DNA of 64,000 nt from Eubacteriales Family XIII. Incertae Sedis bacterium (GTDB lineage Bacteria; Bacillota; Clostridia; Peptostreptococcales; Anaerovoracaceae), in the NCBI GenBank assembly GCA_031261345.1, contig JAISKC010000065.1:1-64000 (forward strand). Reading direction: 5' to 3'. Positions 24,016 to 33,656 of the stretch are shown piece by piece. Below the pieces are notes generated by a model that did no database searches, was not told the origin of the DNA, and saw only the letters and a program-made list of their open reading frames with translations. The translations under genes and the position numbers were made by a program. Every line of letters begins with the position of its first letter. Position 1 is the stretch's first letter.

Positions 24016-27000
24016 CTACGCAAGAGTCTCTTTCGATACCTGCACTTCGTCGAAGTCCGCTCTCGTCCTGATAGCCCTAGTTGTCGTGAACAACACCGAG
24101 GAGAAGATGATTGCAAACAGTACCGACCAAGCATCGAACATCGCCATCTGCTGATGAGTAATGTCTTCTATGATGAGGAAGAGTATCACTGAGGCTGCCG
24201 CGAGGATGCTTCCTGCCGCGAGCCAGTTCTTCTTCTCCCTATTTCTTATCCATCCATAGAGCACCAACATGAGGCCCGCCGCCGCAAAGAATAGATTTGC
24301 AAGTGCCCAATATTCTCCGCCAAATCCTGCGAATAGCGGCACGCCATTTTCTGTCATACTCGTCGTGCCTGTGCCCTCGCCGACCTTGCCTGTGCTACCG
24401 CCGAGCGGCGTATTTCCATCGCCTATGCCAAGAGCATTCTGAATCCCTGCTGCCGCTGCAGCCAGAAGATTATCAACACTCGACACAGTAGTGGTTCCAG
24501 GCACTATCGTGGCCACATTTCCAGGAGCGGCAATTCCTGCACCGCTACTTGGTGTGTCGCCCGTAGTTCCGCCGGTAGTCCCGCCGCCACCATTGCCGCC
24601 ATTGCCATCATCGATAACAACTTCCGTTACCGTCATCTTGACATTAGACGTGATGGTCTTGCCGGTCGAAGGAGATTTGTAGGTGAATTTCAGCGTGTAA
24701 ACTCCCGCGTCATATGCACTCCAAGCCTTTTCCTTCGCCACGGTTACGGACGTTACAGCCGGAAGTCCTACCGTCGTGCCGTCTCCGAACCAGAATCTGA
24801 TATTTGCGAACTGAGACCCGAGGACCGTCTTGTCATTTTTCCATGCATTGACGACTTCCTTGTCGAGGCTGAAGTTTGCTCCGTCGATGTAGAGTCCGCC
24901 GTTTGTGGTGTCAAGCGGTCCGCCTGTGCCTGGGCCCTTCACGGACATGATGACCGTCGTGTGAATGTCTCCCTGTGTGAACGTTACCTTGTAAGGTCCG
25001 GCCACTGTAATAGCAGCAAAGCTCTTTGCACCCTCAAGTGTTACGGTTGTATTTTCCGCCTTGAACGCACTCGCATCTGCGCCGTTCTTATACCAGTAGT
25101 GAACTCCTGCTGCCTTGTATGCCGCAGCCCCATTGAGCGCCTTTGCAGCATCAAGTGTTACAGCGAAGTCGTTTCCGTCGATGTAGAGTCCTGGGTTCGT
25201 AACTGAAGGACCGCCGGTGTTCACATCGGTAACGGACATTATCGACTGAACTTCTCTGCCATCTTCCGTTGTAAATGTTACGACGTAACTACCCGTCTTC
25301 GTGATTGATGCATAATTGGCCGCCTTGCCATCTATGCTCACCGCAATATCTTCCACAGCAATCGCCACGCCGTCCTTGTCTGTTGCGATAATCTTTGCGA
25401 GTCCCTTGACCAGTTCATCGGTAAGATTTTTCACGTCTACGAGCTTCACGCCGAAGTTGTTTGCATACAGAGATCCATTCTCGCCTGTGCTACCATTGTC
25501 GTAAACCGTAACAGTAGTCTCAGCCTTAGTGATTTCACCTTTATTTGACTCAGCACCGATGAAGGTCAAGTCAAACTCGCCCTTTTCCGTAGCCGCGTTG
25601 ATCAGCTCAAGCTGTCCTTCGCCCAACGCGAGGTCAGTATATGGCTTTCCGTCTGCATCCGTACCCACTGCCGCTGCAAGTTTCACAGCCTGCTCATAGG
25701 TCAGAGCCTTAGCCTCGGCTACCGATAATGGGAAGTTGTTGGCAAATGTCGATGCCTTGTCTTTCACATCACCGTTGTCGTATACAGTAACTGTAATTTT
25801 TGCAACTGTAGGCTTCTCGTCTGTTCCTGCCGCTCCTGTGAAGGTCAACGCAAACTCGCCCTTGACCGTTGTGTCATTGATTGCCTTGAGCTGTCCGTCT
25901 CCAAGTGTAAAGTCTTTGTTCACCTTACCCTCTTTGTCCGTACCTATAACCGTTGCAAGTTTCTCTGCATCTTCCTGCGTCAGATTTTCAGCGTCAGCAA
26001 GCAAGATTCTGAAGTTGTTTGCGTGCGTCGAAGCCTTGCCATTATATTCGCCGTTATCGTATACGGTAACTTTGATACTTGCCAAGGTGTATTCAATGCT
26101 ATCCTTCTTCTGCGCTCCGAGAATATTCAGAGGGAATTCACCCTCGATTTCCGTATCTTTGATGGCCTTAAGTTGCTCGGCGTCTACCTTAAACTCCCCA
26201 GTAAATTTTGATCCGTCAATATTTGTGCTGTTTGCACTTGAAAGTTCGAGTGCCTTCGGACCATCAAACGTCTCGAGATCGTCAAGCGAGATACTGAAGT
26301 TGTTGGCGTAGGTCGCCGCCTTGCTCTTCTCGTCCTTGCCGCCGCCATCATAGACGGTTACATTGATCGTAGCTTCGGTTTCATTCTCTCCCTCAAATGT
26401 CAGCGGGAATTCACCTCTTACCTCAGTGTCGTTGATTGCCTTAAGCAAATCTTCGTCCACTGCAAAACTACTCTTTTTCGTGCCGTCATTTTTCGTGCCC
26501 GTCGCATCAGCATATTCATTTGCCAGTGCGTCGGTCAGAGTCTTTGCTTCCGCTACCGAGATTGTGAAGTCATTTGCATATGTCGATGCCTTGCCCTTCT
26601 TCTCTCCGTGCTCATACACAGTAACGGTAATGTCTGCCTTTGTAACACTTTCACCGTTAATTGTCAGAGGGAATCCACCCTTGACTTCCGTAGCTTTGAT
26701 TTTACCGAGTTCAGTAACATCTGCTGTGAAGCCTGAATACGGTGCACCGGTAGTAGATGTGCCATTTGCGCCGGAGCGTTCTATCGCGTCTTCATTATCA
26801 AGTTTGCTAAGTTCATCAAGCGAAATGTTGAAGCTGTTGGCGTAGGTTGATTCCTTGTCTATCTTCACGCCACCATCATAGACAGTTACCTTAATCGTAG
26901 CGGCTGTAGCTTTATCATCTGTTCCTACTGCTCCCGTAAAGGTCAAATCAAACTCGCCCTTTACTGTTGTGTCATTGATTGCCTTAAACTGCTCGAGTCC

Positions 27001-30000
27001 TAATGTGAACGTGGTGTTTTTAGCACCAAATTTATCCGTGCCGTAAACTTCCGCAAGCTCTTCTGCTTCTGTCTGGGTCAGATCGTTTGCTTCCGCTATC
27101 GAGATGCTGAAGTTATTCGCATACGTTGATGCCTTACCATTCACTTCACCATCGTCATAAACCGTCATTTTCACTGTCGTCTTAAGTGTTGGTGCTGTTC
27201 TATATGTGAAAGTAACATCATATTTCCCAGTCTTAGTAATCTTGTCAAGGTCCACACCCGCAACGCTTACATCTGTAACGAGGGGGGTTGGGAGTCCTTC
27301 AGTGGTGCCATCAGCAAACCAATAGTGCACTCCGGCTTTTCCATACGCGAAGAGACTACTTAAAGTCTTAGCCTCAGCAAGAGTTACGATGAAATCATCA
27401 CCATCAATGTAGAGTCCATTCACCGGACCAATCGTATTGCCGCCTTCTACCGACATGGTAACATCAGTGCTGATATCGTCCTGTGTAAATGTTACCTTGT
27501 ATCCACCGGCCTTTGTGATTGCAGCAAAGCTCGTCGTCTCGCCTGCCAGACTGACACTCACAACTGTGTCTTCCGCCTTGAAGTCGCTCGCGTCGTCACC
27601 ATTTCTGAACCAGTAATGAACTCCGGCCTTGTCATATGCATCAGTGCCCGTCAAAGCCTGAACTTCCGTAAGATTTATGCTGAAGTCATCGCCATCGATG
27701 AGGAGTCCCTCATTTTTAGTTGACGGACCTCCAGTGGTGCTATCGGTTACACTAAAGTGACTGACCGCACTGGTTTTTACAACTGTAACTTCATCTTCGA
27801 CCACGGTCGCATTGAATGTGATAAACGTACCGCCGGTCTTACTAGTGTTCACAGTCTTACCGCCATCAACTACTACATTTACATTTGCATCGTCGCCCAA
27901 TGTTGCAGACGAATCGTATGTCGTTCCGTTCTTCCATGCATGTGCGTTTGCAAGATTGATTAGATTGCTTGCATCGGCACCCTTCAAAAGGTCTACGATA
28001 GGAGTAGCCGCGATGGAATATCCATTTTCGACAACTACCGGATTGTCGCTGACTACGACTATCACGTCCACGTATTTAGAAGTTTTCGCGCTAACCTGAT
28101 AGCGAATAGTCTGCGTTGTTTCCTGCTGTGCCGATCCTGCGTCGATGATTCTTGGGATAATAGTACTTAAATCTGCAAAAGGCATTCCAAAGTCTGTGGG
28201 CTTATATGTCGAACTTTCCGAATCCCACTTTGTCGCTACCACATTTGCATGAACATCGAGTGATTTGCCTTGCCCATCTAAAATGTGCTTTGCCTCATCG
28301 AATGTAAGTTTGACAACCGGATCAGCCGAAATCTGATAGGCTGACTCCTGCCATACCGCATAGAGTGTCTTGCTCGCAGCGGAGATAGCGAAGAACTGAT
28401 CCTCTGCCGCTGTCGCTGGATACTGAACCGCAGGATCCGCCACATTTTCTCCATAAGGATCCGCCAACTTAGTATCAGACCAACCAAGGAACTGGTAGCC
28501 GCCTGACTTTGCCGGTGCAGGAGTAAACTGCACGGGAACCTGATTGTCGCCATTCTCGATGCTGTAATAATGATCATCAGTAGGTACCGAAGTCTCGGCA
28601 TCCCCACCATTCGCATCATACTTCACCTGCCACCAGTAATCGGTTTGGGTGTAGTCCTTGTCCCACTTCGCATAGAGTGTGATTTCCTCGCCTTGTGCGA
28701 CATTTATTGCATTATCCTCAGGTGTAACAGTTGTCTCCACCTGTATTGGATTACCGGTTTCAGAGTCATAGCCAGGCACATCATATGTCCAACCAACCAA
28801 CTTGTAACCAGCCTTTGTCGGCTTGTTATCAAACTGTGCAAATGCTGAATTGCCTAAAGCAAAGCTTTCCGGTCCGTATGTCCAGCTACTATCGTGGTCA
28901 GCATAGCTCACCTTTGTAGTGCCATAAGTTTCAAAGCTTGTAACAATCTTCTCGCTTGCAGTGTATGTATCCAACACATTGCCCTTGAGATCCGCAAACC
29001 CACTTAATGTAATGTTATATGTGGTCTTCTCGGCAAGCCCCGCATAGGGTACTGTAAATGTTGGTCTATCTTGTAGGTCGATATCCCACTCTCCGGCACC
29101 CAAATTGCTACCGTTAATAGCTACCGTGCCTTGCGCTCTCATTGCCTCGTCAAAGGTAACGGTGATTGTGCCCGCTGCCGGATTGTATTTTATTACAGCG
29201 CCATCATTGTAGGTTGGGTCGCTGTCTACGCCAATAGCTACAACCTTTGGCTTTGTGATGTCATCCCACTGCGCATAAAGAGTGCTTTCTGCAGATGTTT
29301 GCTTATCCCATAGCGATACGGGAACGCCACTTGCATTGATGTACTGTTTGCCGCCAGATACAGGTGTGTCATAGTAACCCTTGAATCCTTCGGGGTGCCC
29401 TTCTGAATCGAATTTGGTCGGAACACTTACTGCGCCACCGTTAGATGTCAGGGCCTCACGATAGAAGATATCGTTTAATTGACCATCTCCACCGGTGCCA
29501 CCTTGGTCGTCAAGCTTCACCGTCCAGTTGCCTAGGAAGGTAATGATGGCTTTGCCTGCTGCTTGTGCAGAATAAAGGCTAGGAAAACTAGTATTCGAAG
29601 CATTCGTGCCACTATTGTTTGGCAGTATCGTCGGTAGAGATGCGCTGCCTTTGTAATAATCTACATCGATGTCGGTAAATTTGTAGTTCTGACCACCACC
29701 ACCACCGGTGCCACCTTCTGCATAAGCTGAACCGTAGGCTGCTTGATTATCGCCGCCGCCTCCGGATTGAGCGCCACCGCCATAGTTTGAACCGTAGATA
29801 CCAAATCCACCGGCACCGCCACCGGCACCGCCGCCGCCATCGTCACTTTGACCAGCTCCACTTGCACCATTCTGACCATTGAATCTGGTTGAATTGTTGG
29901 AGTCGCTCTGAATACCGTTGGTATTATTCTGACGCCACACTTGAGCATGTTGATGAGTATTATCTTCAGAAGAGCCATTGTAATCGCTGTCTGCTCTGCC

Positions 30001-31986
30001 CGCTTTTGAACCCACTAATCCACCATGGGCTTGCGAACTACCGCCGCCGCCGCCGCCGCCTGCTGCTGCCAACACTAAGTTTTGCAAATACGGGGCTGCA
30101 TTACTAGGCGTAGGAATTCCTTGTGTTGTCCAATCCTTCTCCCAGATACCAGTGGCCGCACCGCCGCCGCCACCGCCGCCGCCGCCGTCGCCATATGATA
30201 TTGTGAGTCCTGAGGAGGAACGTCCACTACCGCCATTGCCACCTTTCACGCCAGCGCCAAAGGCAACACCTGCTCCGCCGGCTCCGCCAGCACCGCCGGC
30301 ACCGCCGTCATAATATAATGTTGGGAAACTATAATGCGTACTATGATCGCCACCTTTTGTACCATCTATACCAGCGCCACCAGTCTGTACGTATAGGATA
30401 TGGCCATTCTCGTAATAAGCCAACATGGTTTGTTTGACTGATAGACCAGACTCACCGCGTGCTTGTGTATCAGCACGTCCACCTATACCACCACGACCGC
30501 CGCTACCACCGGCAATCTCAATAAAGTAGAAGCCATTTTGAGTGGCATTCCAAGGGGTTACAGCGCCAGTCCCAATGCCATTTGCTGGGATTGTTTGTGG
30601 TTGTGGAGCCGTACCTGTAAATCCTTGAGTTCCATAATGAGCAAATAGCGTGTGTTCACCATCTGTTGTCTTGTTCCAAACTACTGATGCTTTGCCTGAT
30701 GTACCGATGTACATCTTGCCGCCCTTAGCCAAATCATAGTATCCGGTTAAGACATCGGTCGGCTCGGTAGGACTCGCCACGCTTGTCAATGTTGCGAACC
30801 TTTGCCCATAAAAGGCATTGTTAATTTGAGCCGGATTACTACCACTGCCGGCGCCATCATTGATTTTTACGGTCATATTGCCAAGATAGGTCAGATATAC
30901 CGCACCGCTTGCACCGAAGTAGTTGTTCTTAGGAAAGGTTGATGTTGCAAAGCTGGCCTTTTGATTGGCAGAACTCGTAAAGTTCTGGCCACCACCACCG
31001 CCGGCACCTGATTCCATGCCACCGGTTACTCCGCCGCCCCAGCCGCCATAGCCCCAGCTACCGCCGCCGCCGCTAGCACCATTAAAACCACCGCCGCCGC
31101 CACCGCCGGCAGCACCCGCAGCACCACCATAAGCGCTAAGAGTAGCGGGAGCTTTATCGGCTACTTTTGTATAAATACGTTTGCCGTTAACAACAACAGT
31201 TTCCCATGCGTCTGGGTCTGCATACTCTTTACGGTACATACCAAACCATGCCGTACCATCAACACCCTGAGCACCGTTTGTAGAATTTAATATTGGTTTA
31301 TCTGCTGTTTTACTGACAGCACCTGTATCGGTCTTAGCTCTACCATATCGATTGCCGTCATTGCCAGCACTACCGTTGTGAGCGTCTGCAGCACCACCGC
31401 CGCCACCGCCACCGCCGGCAGTTAATAGCATACTCCCTGCAGAGGGACTGTTTAGCATAATGCCAGTAGCCGCGCCGCCGCCGCCACCGTAGTTGCCATC
31501 ATCGCGATATGTCCAGTCCATGCCTAAGGTTGACTCTATAGAGCCACCAGCGCCGCCAGCTCCAAATATCGGTGCGGCTGCTCCGGCCTGCCCTGATGCT
31601 GCAAGTCCTATCTGCATATATAGTTTCTGATTCTTTTCCAGATAATACAAGCCTGCTTCATATGCGCCTGTACCACCTGCGCCACCTGTATAGGTGTCAT
31701 TAATACCATGATTATTTGGCCCAGCAGCACCATTGCCACCATAAGCCTCAAGATAGTACCAACCAGTCGTCGGCACGGTTACCTCTGTCGTATCAGTGCC
31801 CGACGCACTTATATACGGCTTGGAATCTCCTATTTGCCAACCACCCTCTGTGTCGGCAAAAGCCGTCTGCGGAACGCTGGACATCACATACATAAATGTG
31901 ACTAGCATCGACATGACGATGGCTATGACGCCCTTTACGCCTGTATTCCTGTGTAGGAATGATGGCATACTCCCCCTGTTACTCAT
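24016..31986 (-). CDS. Giant surface protein A, 2656 aa
   Basis: An exported protein with signal peptide 1-45 (GVIAIVMSMLVTFMYVMSSV, cut after AFA). Two long glycine-rich modules (about 50-370 and 450-870) each end in a small InlB-like unit. A Big-type Ig domain (TITVTFDEAM near 985) and two InlB repeats follow. After these come at least eleven repeats of an A-N/D-N/D-F-x-I-x-x-x-E-A-x-x-L unit ending VTVYDNG. A Gly/Thr linker precedes the C-terminal anchor (from about 2525): NTPLGG, helix, basic loop, helix ending IIEDITHQQM, helix, end ETLA. GGAGGTAG precedes the ATG. It probably coats the cell or binds partners; no enzyme domain was seen. Confidence 0.85.
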   Translation of the reverse strand: MSNRGSMPSFLHRNTGVKGVIAIVMSMLVTFMYVMSSVPQTAFADTEGGWQIGDSKPYISASGTDTTEVTVPTTGWYYLEAYGGNGAAGPNNHGINDTYTGGAGGTGAYEAGLYYLEKNQKLYMQIGLAASGQAGAAAPIFGAGGAGGSIESTLGMDWTYRDDGNYGGGGGAATGIMLNSPSAGSMLLTAGGGGGGGGAADAHNGSAGNDGNRYGRAKTDTGAVSKTADKPILNSTNGAQGVDGTAWFGMYRKEYADPDAWETVVVNGKRIYTKVADKAPATLSAYGGAAGAAGGGGGGGFNGASGGGGSWGYGGWGGGVTGGMESGAGGGGGQNFTSSANQKASFATSTFPKNNYFGASGAVYLTYLGNMTVKINDGAGSGSNPAQINNAFYGQRFATLTSVASPTEPTDVLTGYYDLAKGGKMYIGTSGKASVVWNKTTDGEHTLFAHYGTQGFTGTAPQPQTIPANGIGTGAVTPWNATQNGFYFIEIAGGSGGRGGIGGRADTQARGESGLSVKQTMLAYYENGHILYVQTGGAGIDGTKGGDHSTHYSFPTLYYDGGAGGAGGAGGAGVAFGAGVKGGNGGSGRSSSGLTISYGDGGGGGGGGGAATGIWEKDWTTQGIPTPSNAAPYLQNLVLAAAGGGGGGGSSQAHGGLVGSKAGRADSDYNGSSEDNTHQHAQVWRQNNTNGIQSDSNNSTRFNGQNGASGAGQSDDGGGGAGGGAGGFGIYGSNYGGGAQSGGGGDNQAAYGSAYAEGGTGGGGGQNYKFTDIDVDYYKGSASLPTILPNNSGTNASNTSFPSLYSAQAAGKAIITFLGNWTVKLDDQGGTGGDGQLNDIFYREALTSNGGAVSVPTKFDSEGHPEGFKGYYDTPVSGGKQYINASGVPVSLWDKQTSAESTLYAQWDDITKPKVVAIGVDSDPTYNDGAVIKYNPAAGTITVTFDEAMRAQGTVAINGSNLGAGEWDIDLQDRPTFTVPYAGLAEKTTYNITLSGFADLKGNVLDTYTASEKIVTSFETYGTTKVSYADHDSSWTYGPESFALGNSAFAQFDNKPTKAGYKLVGWTYDVPGYDSETGNPIQVETTVTPEDNAINVAQGEEITLYAKWDKDYTQTDYWWQVKYDANGGDAETSVPTDDHYYSIENGDNQVPVQFTPAPAKSGGYQFLGWSDTKLADPYGENVADPAVQYPATAAEDQFFAISAASKTLYAVWQESAYQISADPVVKLTFDEAKHILDGQGKSLDVHANVVATKWDSESSTYKPTDFGMPFADLSTIIPRIIDAGSAQQETTQTIRYQVSAKTSKYVDVIVVVSDNPVVVENGYSIAATPIVDLLKGADASNLINLANAHAWKNGTTYDSSATLGDDANVNVVVDGGKTVNTSKTGGTFITFNATVVEDEVTVVKTSAVSHFSVTDSTTGGPSTKNEGLLIDGDDFSINLTEVQALTGTDAYDKAGVHYWFRNGDDASDFKAEDTVVSVSLAGETTSFAAITKAGGYKVTFTQDDISTDVTMSVEGGNTIGPVNGLYIDGDDFIVTLAEAKTLSSLFAYGKAGVHYWFADGTTEGLPTPLVTDVSVAGVDLDKITKTGKYDVTFTYRTAPTLKTTVKMTVYDDGEVNGKASTYANNFSISIAEANDLTQTEAEELAEVYGTDKFGAKNTTFTLGLEQFKAINDTTVKGEFDLTFTGAVGTDDKATAATIKVTVYDGGVKIDKESTYANSFNISLDELSKLDNEDAIERSGANGTSTTGAPYSGFTADVTELGKIKATEVKGGFPLTINGESVTKADITVTVYEHGEKKGKASTYANDFTISVAEAKTLTDALANEYADATGTKNDGTKKSSFAVDEDLLKAINDTEVRGEFPLTFEGENETEATINVTVYDGGGKDEKSKAATYANNFSISLDDLETFDGPKALELSSANSTNIDGSKFTGEFKVDAEQLKAIKDTEIEGEFPLNILGAQKKDSIEYTLASIKVTVYDNGEYNGKASTHANNFRILLADAENLTQEDAEKLATVIGTDKEGKVNKDFTLGDGQLKAINDTTVKGEFALTFTGAAGTDEKPTVAKITVTVYDNGDVKDKASTFANNFPLSVAEAKALTYEQAVKLAAAVGTDADGKPYTDLALGEGQLELINAATEKGEFDLTFIGAESNKGEITKAETTVTVYDNGSTGENGSLYANNFGVKLVDVKNLTDELVKGLAKIIATDKDGVAIAVEDIAVSIDGKAANYASITKTGSYVVTFTTEDGREVQSIMSVTDVNTGGPSVTNPGLYIDGNDFAVTLDAAKALNGAAAYKAAGVHYWYKNGADASAFKAENTTVTLEGAKSFAAITVAGPYKVTFTQGDIHTTVIMSVKGPGTGGPLDTTNGGLYIDGANFSLDKEVVNAWKNDKTVLGSQFANIRFWFGDGTTVGLPAVTSVTVAKEKAWSAYDAGVYTLKFTYKSPSTGKTITSNVKMTVTEVVIDDGNGGNGGGGTTGGTTGDTPSSGAGIAAPGNVATIVPGTTTVSSVDNLLAAAAAGIQNALGIGDGNTPLGGSTGKVGEGTGTTSMTENGVPLFAGFGGEYWALANLFFAAAGLMLVLYGWIRNREKKNWLAAGSILAAASVILFLIIEDITHQQMAMFDAWSVLFAIIFSSVLFTTTRAIRTRADFDEVQVSKETLA

Positions 31987-32304
31987 TTTTCTACCTCCAA
32001 TACTTTCAATACTTTCTTTCCTGAGACGATGGCCCCGATGCCACCAATCCCATCATTTCCTTTCCCCGTTACTATACTTATACCCAAAAATTCACGTTTG
32101 AAACATTTTTGCAAAGGAATTTTTAAAAAATTTTGAAAAATATTAGATTTTTTCATATTTCCCCAAAACCCTTACAGTATAACTGACGAGCCAACAACCA
32201 ACAAAGTTGCTCCCCAAAGAAAAAAGTTTTAAAAATAAATTGAAACGCCCTAAAAAGCACCGTCATAGAGAGCAAATCGAAGCAATCCAGTGGTCATTCA
32301 AATT

Positions 32305-32325
32305 CAACGCAAAATCAATTAGCCC
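32305..32325. repeat. 21-bp direct repeat, copy 1, flanking the Fic gene
   Basis: Core AACGCAAAATCAATTAGCCC preceded by C. An identical copy is at 33388-33408, 1083 bases away on the other side of the Fic gene. Confidence 0.7.
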
Positions 32326-32342
32326 ACTGTATTTGGGCTACC
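32319..32342 (-). terminator. Hairpin after the Fic gene
   Basis: TAGCCCA and TGGGCTA form a seven-base stem followed on the minus strand by ATTGATTTTG. It stands six bases after the Fic gene and overlaps one copy of the 21-bp direct repeat (32305-32325). Confidence 0.5.
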
Positions 32343-32347
32343 CATTA

Positions 32348-33235
32348 TCATTCTGTGATGAAATCCTCTTGTTCATAATAGTAGGAATAGTCAATGCCCT
32401 TCATAAATACCTCGCGGTCATTTATCTTGTCGGTCAATGCGGCTTGCAGGAGAACTTTCAACGGTTTGCTGTCTGAAACACTCTTTTCCATTGCGGCGAG
32501 GTATTCTTTCTTGTTGACTTGGCTCCAATCCACGCATAATTTCAGGTTCGTTTTAAGTATCAGGTCAAGCCATATTCTCGTGCTTCTGCCGTTACCCTCC
32601 ATAAATGGATGAGCAACATTCATCTCCACATATTTATCGGTGATTTCATCAAAGGTGCTTTCGGGCATTTTCTCGATGCCATTAAGCGATTCGGACAAAA
32701 ACTGCGCCATCGCGAATTGAAAACCGCCCTTTGCGATATTGAGCGTCCTGATTTGCCCTGCAAAGTCGTACAGACCACCGAACAGATAGCCATGGATTTG
32801 CTGCAATCCCTTTACTGTTCCTACTTCTATTGTGTCAAGCAGAGAACTGTCAAACAATGCGTATGCCTTGCTTTTGCTCTTACCGTCTATTGTTTCGTCG
32901 CTGTAAGTGAACCACTCAATAAAACGGTTCGCCTTTTTGCTTGGAAAGTTCTTGGCGAGCTCGATAATGCCGTCGTTGTCAAGCACATTGGCTAAACGCT
33001 TTTTTCCGTCTGGTGCTGTAAATTTGAACTGGGTAGTGACACTACCCAGATGGCTACCATCGCGTTTCAACTTCGCCTTGAGGTATTTCCAGTAGTTGCG
33101 GTTCTTCTGATAATCGCTCTCATCACGCAATACACCAACGATATCAAGAACAGAAAACAGCCACTTGGAATTATCATCATCCCAAACAGTGCGAACCTCT
33201 CTATCATCAAAAAAGCGGATTGATATTTTATTCAT
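32348..33235 (-). CDS. Fic domain protein with N-terminal BRO-like domain
   Basis: This 295-residue protein has an N-terminal DNA-damage/BRO-like region ([31 protein letters not shown]) and a C-terminal Fic domain with the motif [14 protein letters not shown] near residue 208. By family knowledge, Fic enzymes transfer AMP from ATP to protein hydroxyls. The motif is intact, so activity is likely. ATG at 33235 has GGAGG eleven bases upstream; an in-frame start 12 codons earlier has no ribosome site. It lies between two giant surface genes and is flanked by 21-bp direct repeats, suggesting later insertion. Confidence 0.88.
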   Translation of the reverse strand: MNKISIRFFDDREVRTVWDDDNSKWLFSVLDIVGVLRDESDYQKNRNYWKYLKAKLKRDGSHLGSVTTQFKFTAPDGKKRLANVLDNDGIIELAKNFPSKKANRFIEWFTYSDETIDGKSKSKAYALFDSSLLDTIEVGTVKGLQQIHGYLFGGLYDFAGQIRTLNIAKGGFQFAMAQFLSESLNGIEKMPESTFDEITDKYVEMNVAHPFMEGNGRSTRIWLDLILKTNLKLCVDWSQVNKKEYLAAMEKSVSDSKPLKVLLQAALTDKINDREVFMKGIDYSYYYEQEDFITE

Positions 33236-33387
33236 CAGTATTTTATCCTCCGAGTGCGCAAATATAGTCATTGCCTATTTGATTTGAAACTCATTGTCAA
33301 GCGGCTCGCTGAAGTATGATTTACGGCTCAATTATATCATAATTCAACCCGCCCCCCTCATTTTTGTGAGCCGAAAAAATTCAAAAC

Positions 33388-33408
33388 CAACGCAAAATCA
33401 ATTAGCCC
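33388..33408. repeat. 21-bp direct repeat, copy 2, flanking the Fic gene
   Basis: Identical to 32305-32325. Together they bracket the Fic gene and its promoter region. Confidence 0.7.
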
Positions 33409-33656
33409 GCCATTCGAACACTTACACTGAAATATCTCGAGTAACCTGCACAAATTCACCAAAAAACCGCCAAAACGTGTGAAAACACCCCGTTTACACG
33501 ATATTACCACCACTTTTGGGCCTCCGCCCTCGAGTAACCTGCACAAATTCACACATGGCGGAATGAAAGACAAATCCCGAGAGTCTTCACCCCCGGGATT
33601 TGTTTCTGTACATTACTATACTGAACTATTCTGCGAGTTTCCTCAAAGAGCGTTCC
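33409..33656. other. Gene-free interval between the Fic gene and surface gene B
   Basis: Holds two perfect 24-bp direct repeats (33436-33459 and 33529-33552, both beginning CTCGAGTAACCTGC), a CGTGT/ACACG dyad between them (33476-33500), and the terminator of surface gene B. No coding sequence was seen. Confidence 0.6.
33570..33603 (-). terminator. Terminator of surface gene B
   Basis: ACAAATCCCG pairs with CGGGATTTGT across a 14-base loop and is followed on the minus strand by CTTTC. It stands about 55 bases after the stop of gene B. Confidence 0.6.

Larger units (their letters stand above)
31987..32347 (-). promoter_or_regulatory. Promoter and long leader of surface gene A
   Basis: On the minus strand TTGTTG (32199-32204), 17 bases, TATACT (32176-32181) give a leader of about 190 AT-rich bases. 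A second candidate nearer the gene is GGATTG (32045-32050), 16 bases, CGTC (32025-32028), which has the spacing and -10 of an ECF sigma promoter but a poor -35. No gene was seen in this interval. Confidence 0.45.

Noticed and set aside
24300-24420. LPXTG-type sortase signal in the surface proteins (PLGG segment)
   Set aside because: No LPXTG pentapeptide with a single helix and basic tail; three helices follow, and the four proteins share a different motif set.
25736-26845. Long Ser/Val-rich plus-strand frames opposite surface gene A
   Set aside because: They repeat with the period of the protein A stalk repeats and are their antisense images.
29661-30648. Short plus- and minus-strand frames in other phases of the glycine-rich region
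   Set aside because: Produced by the biased GGN/CCN composition of surface gene A, not independent genes.
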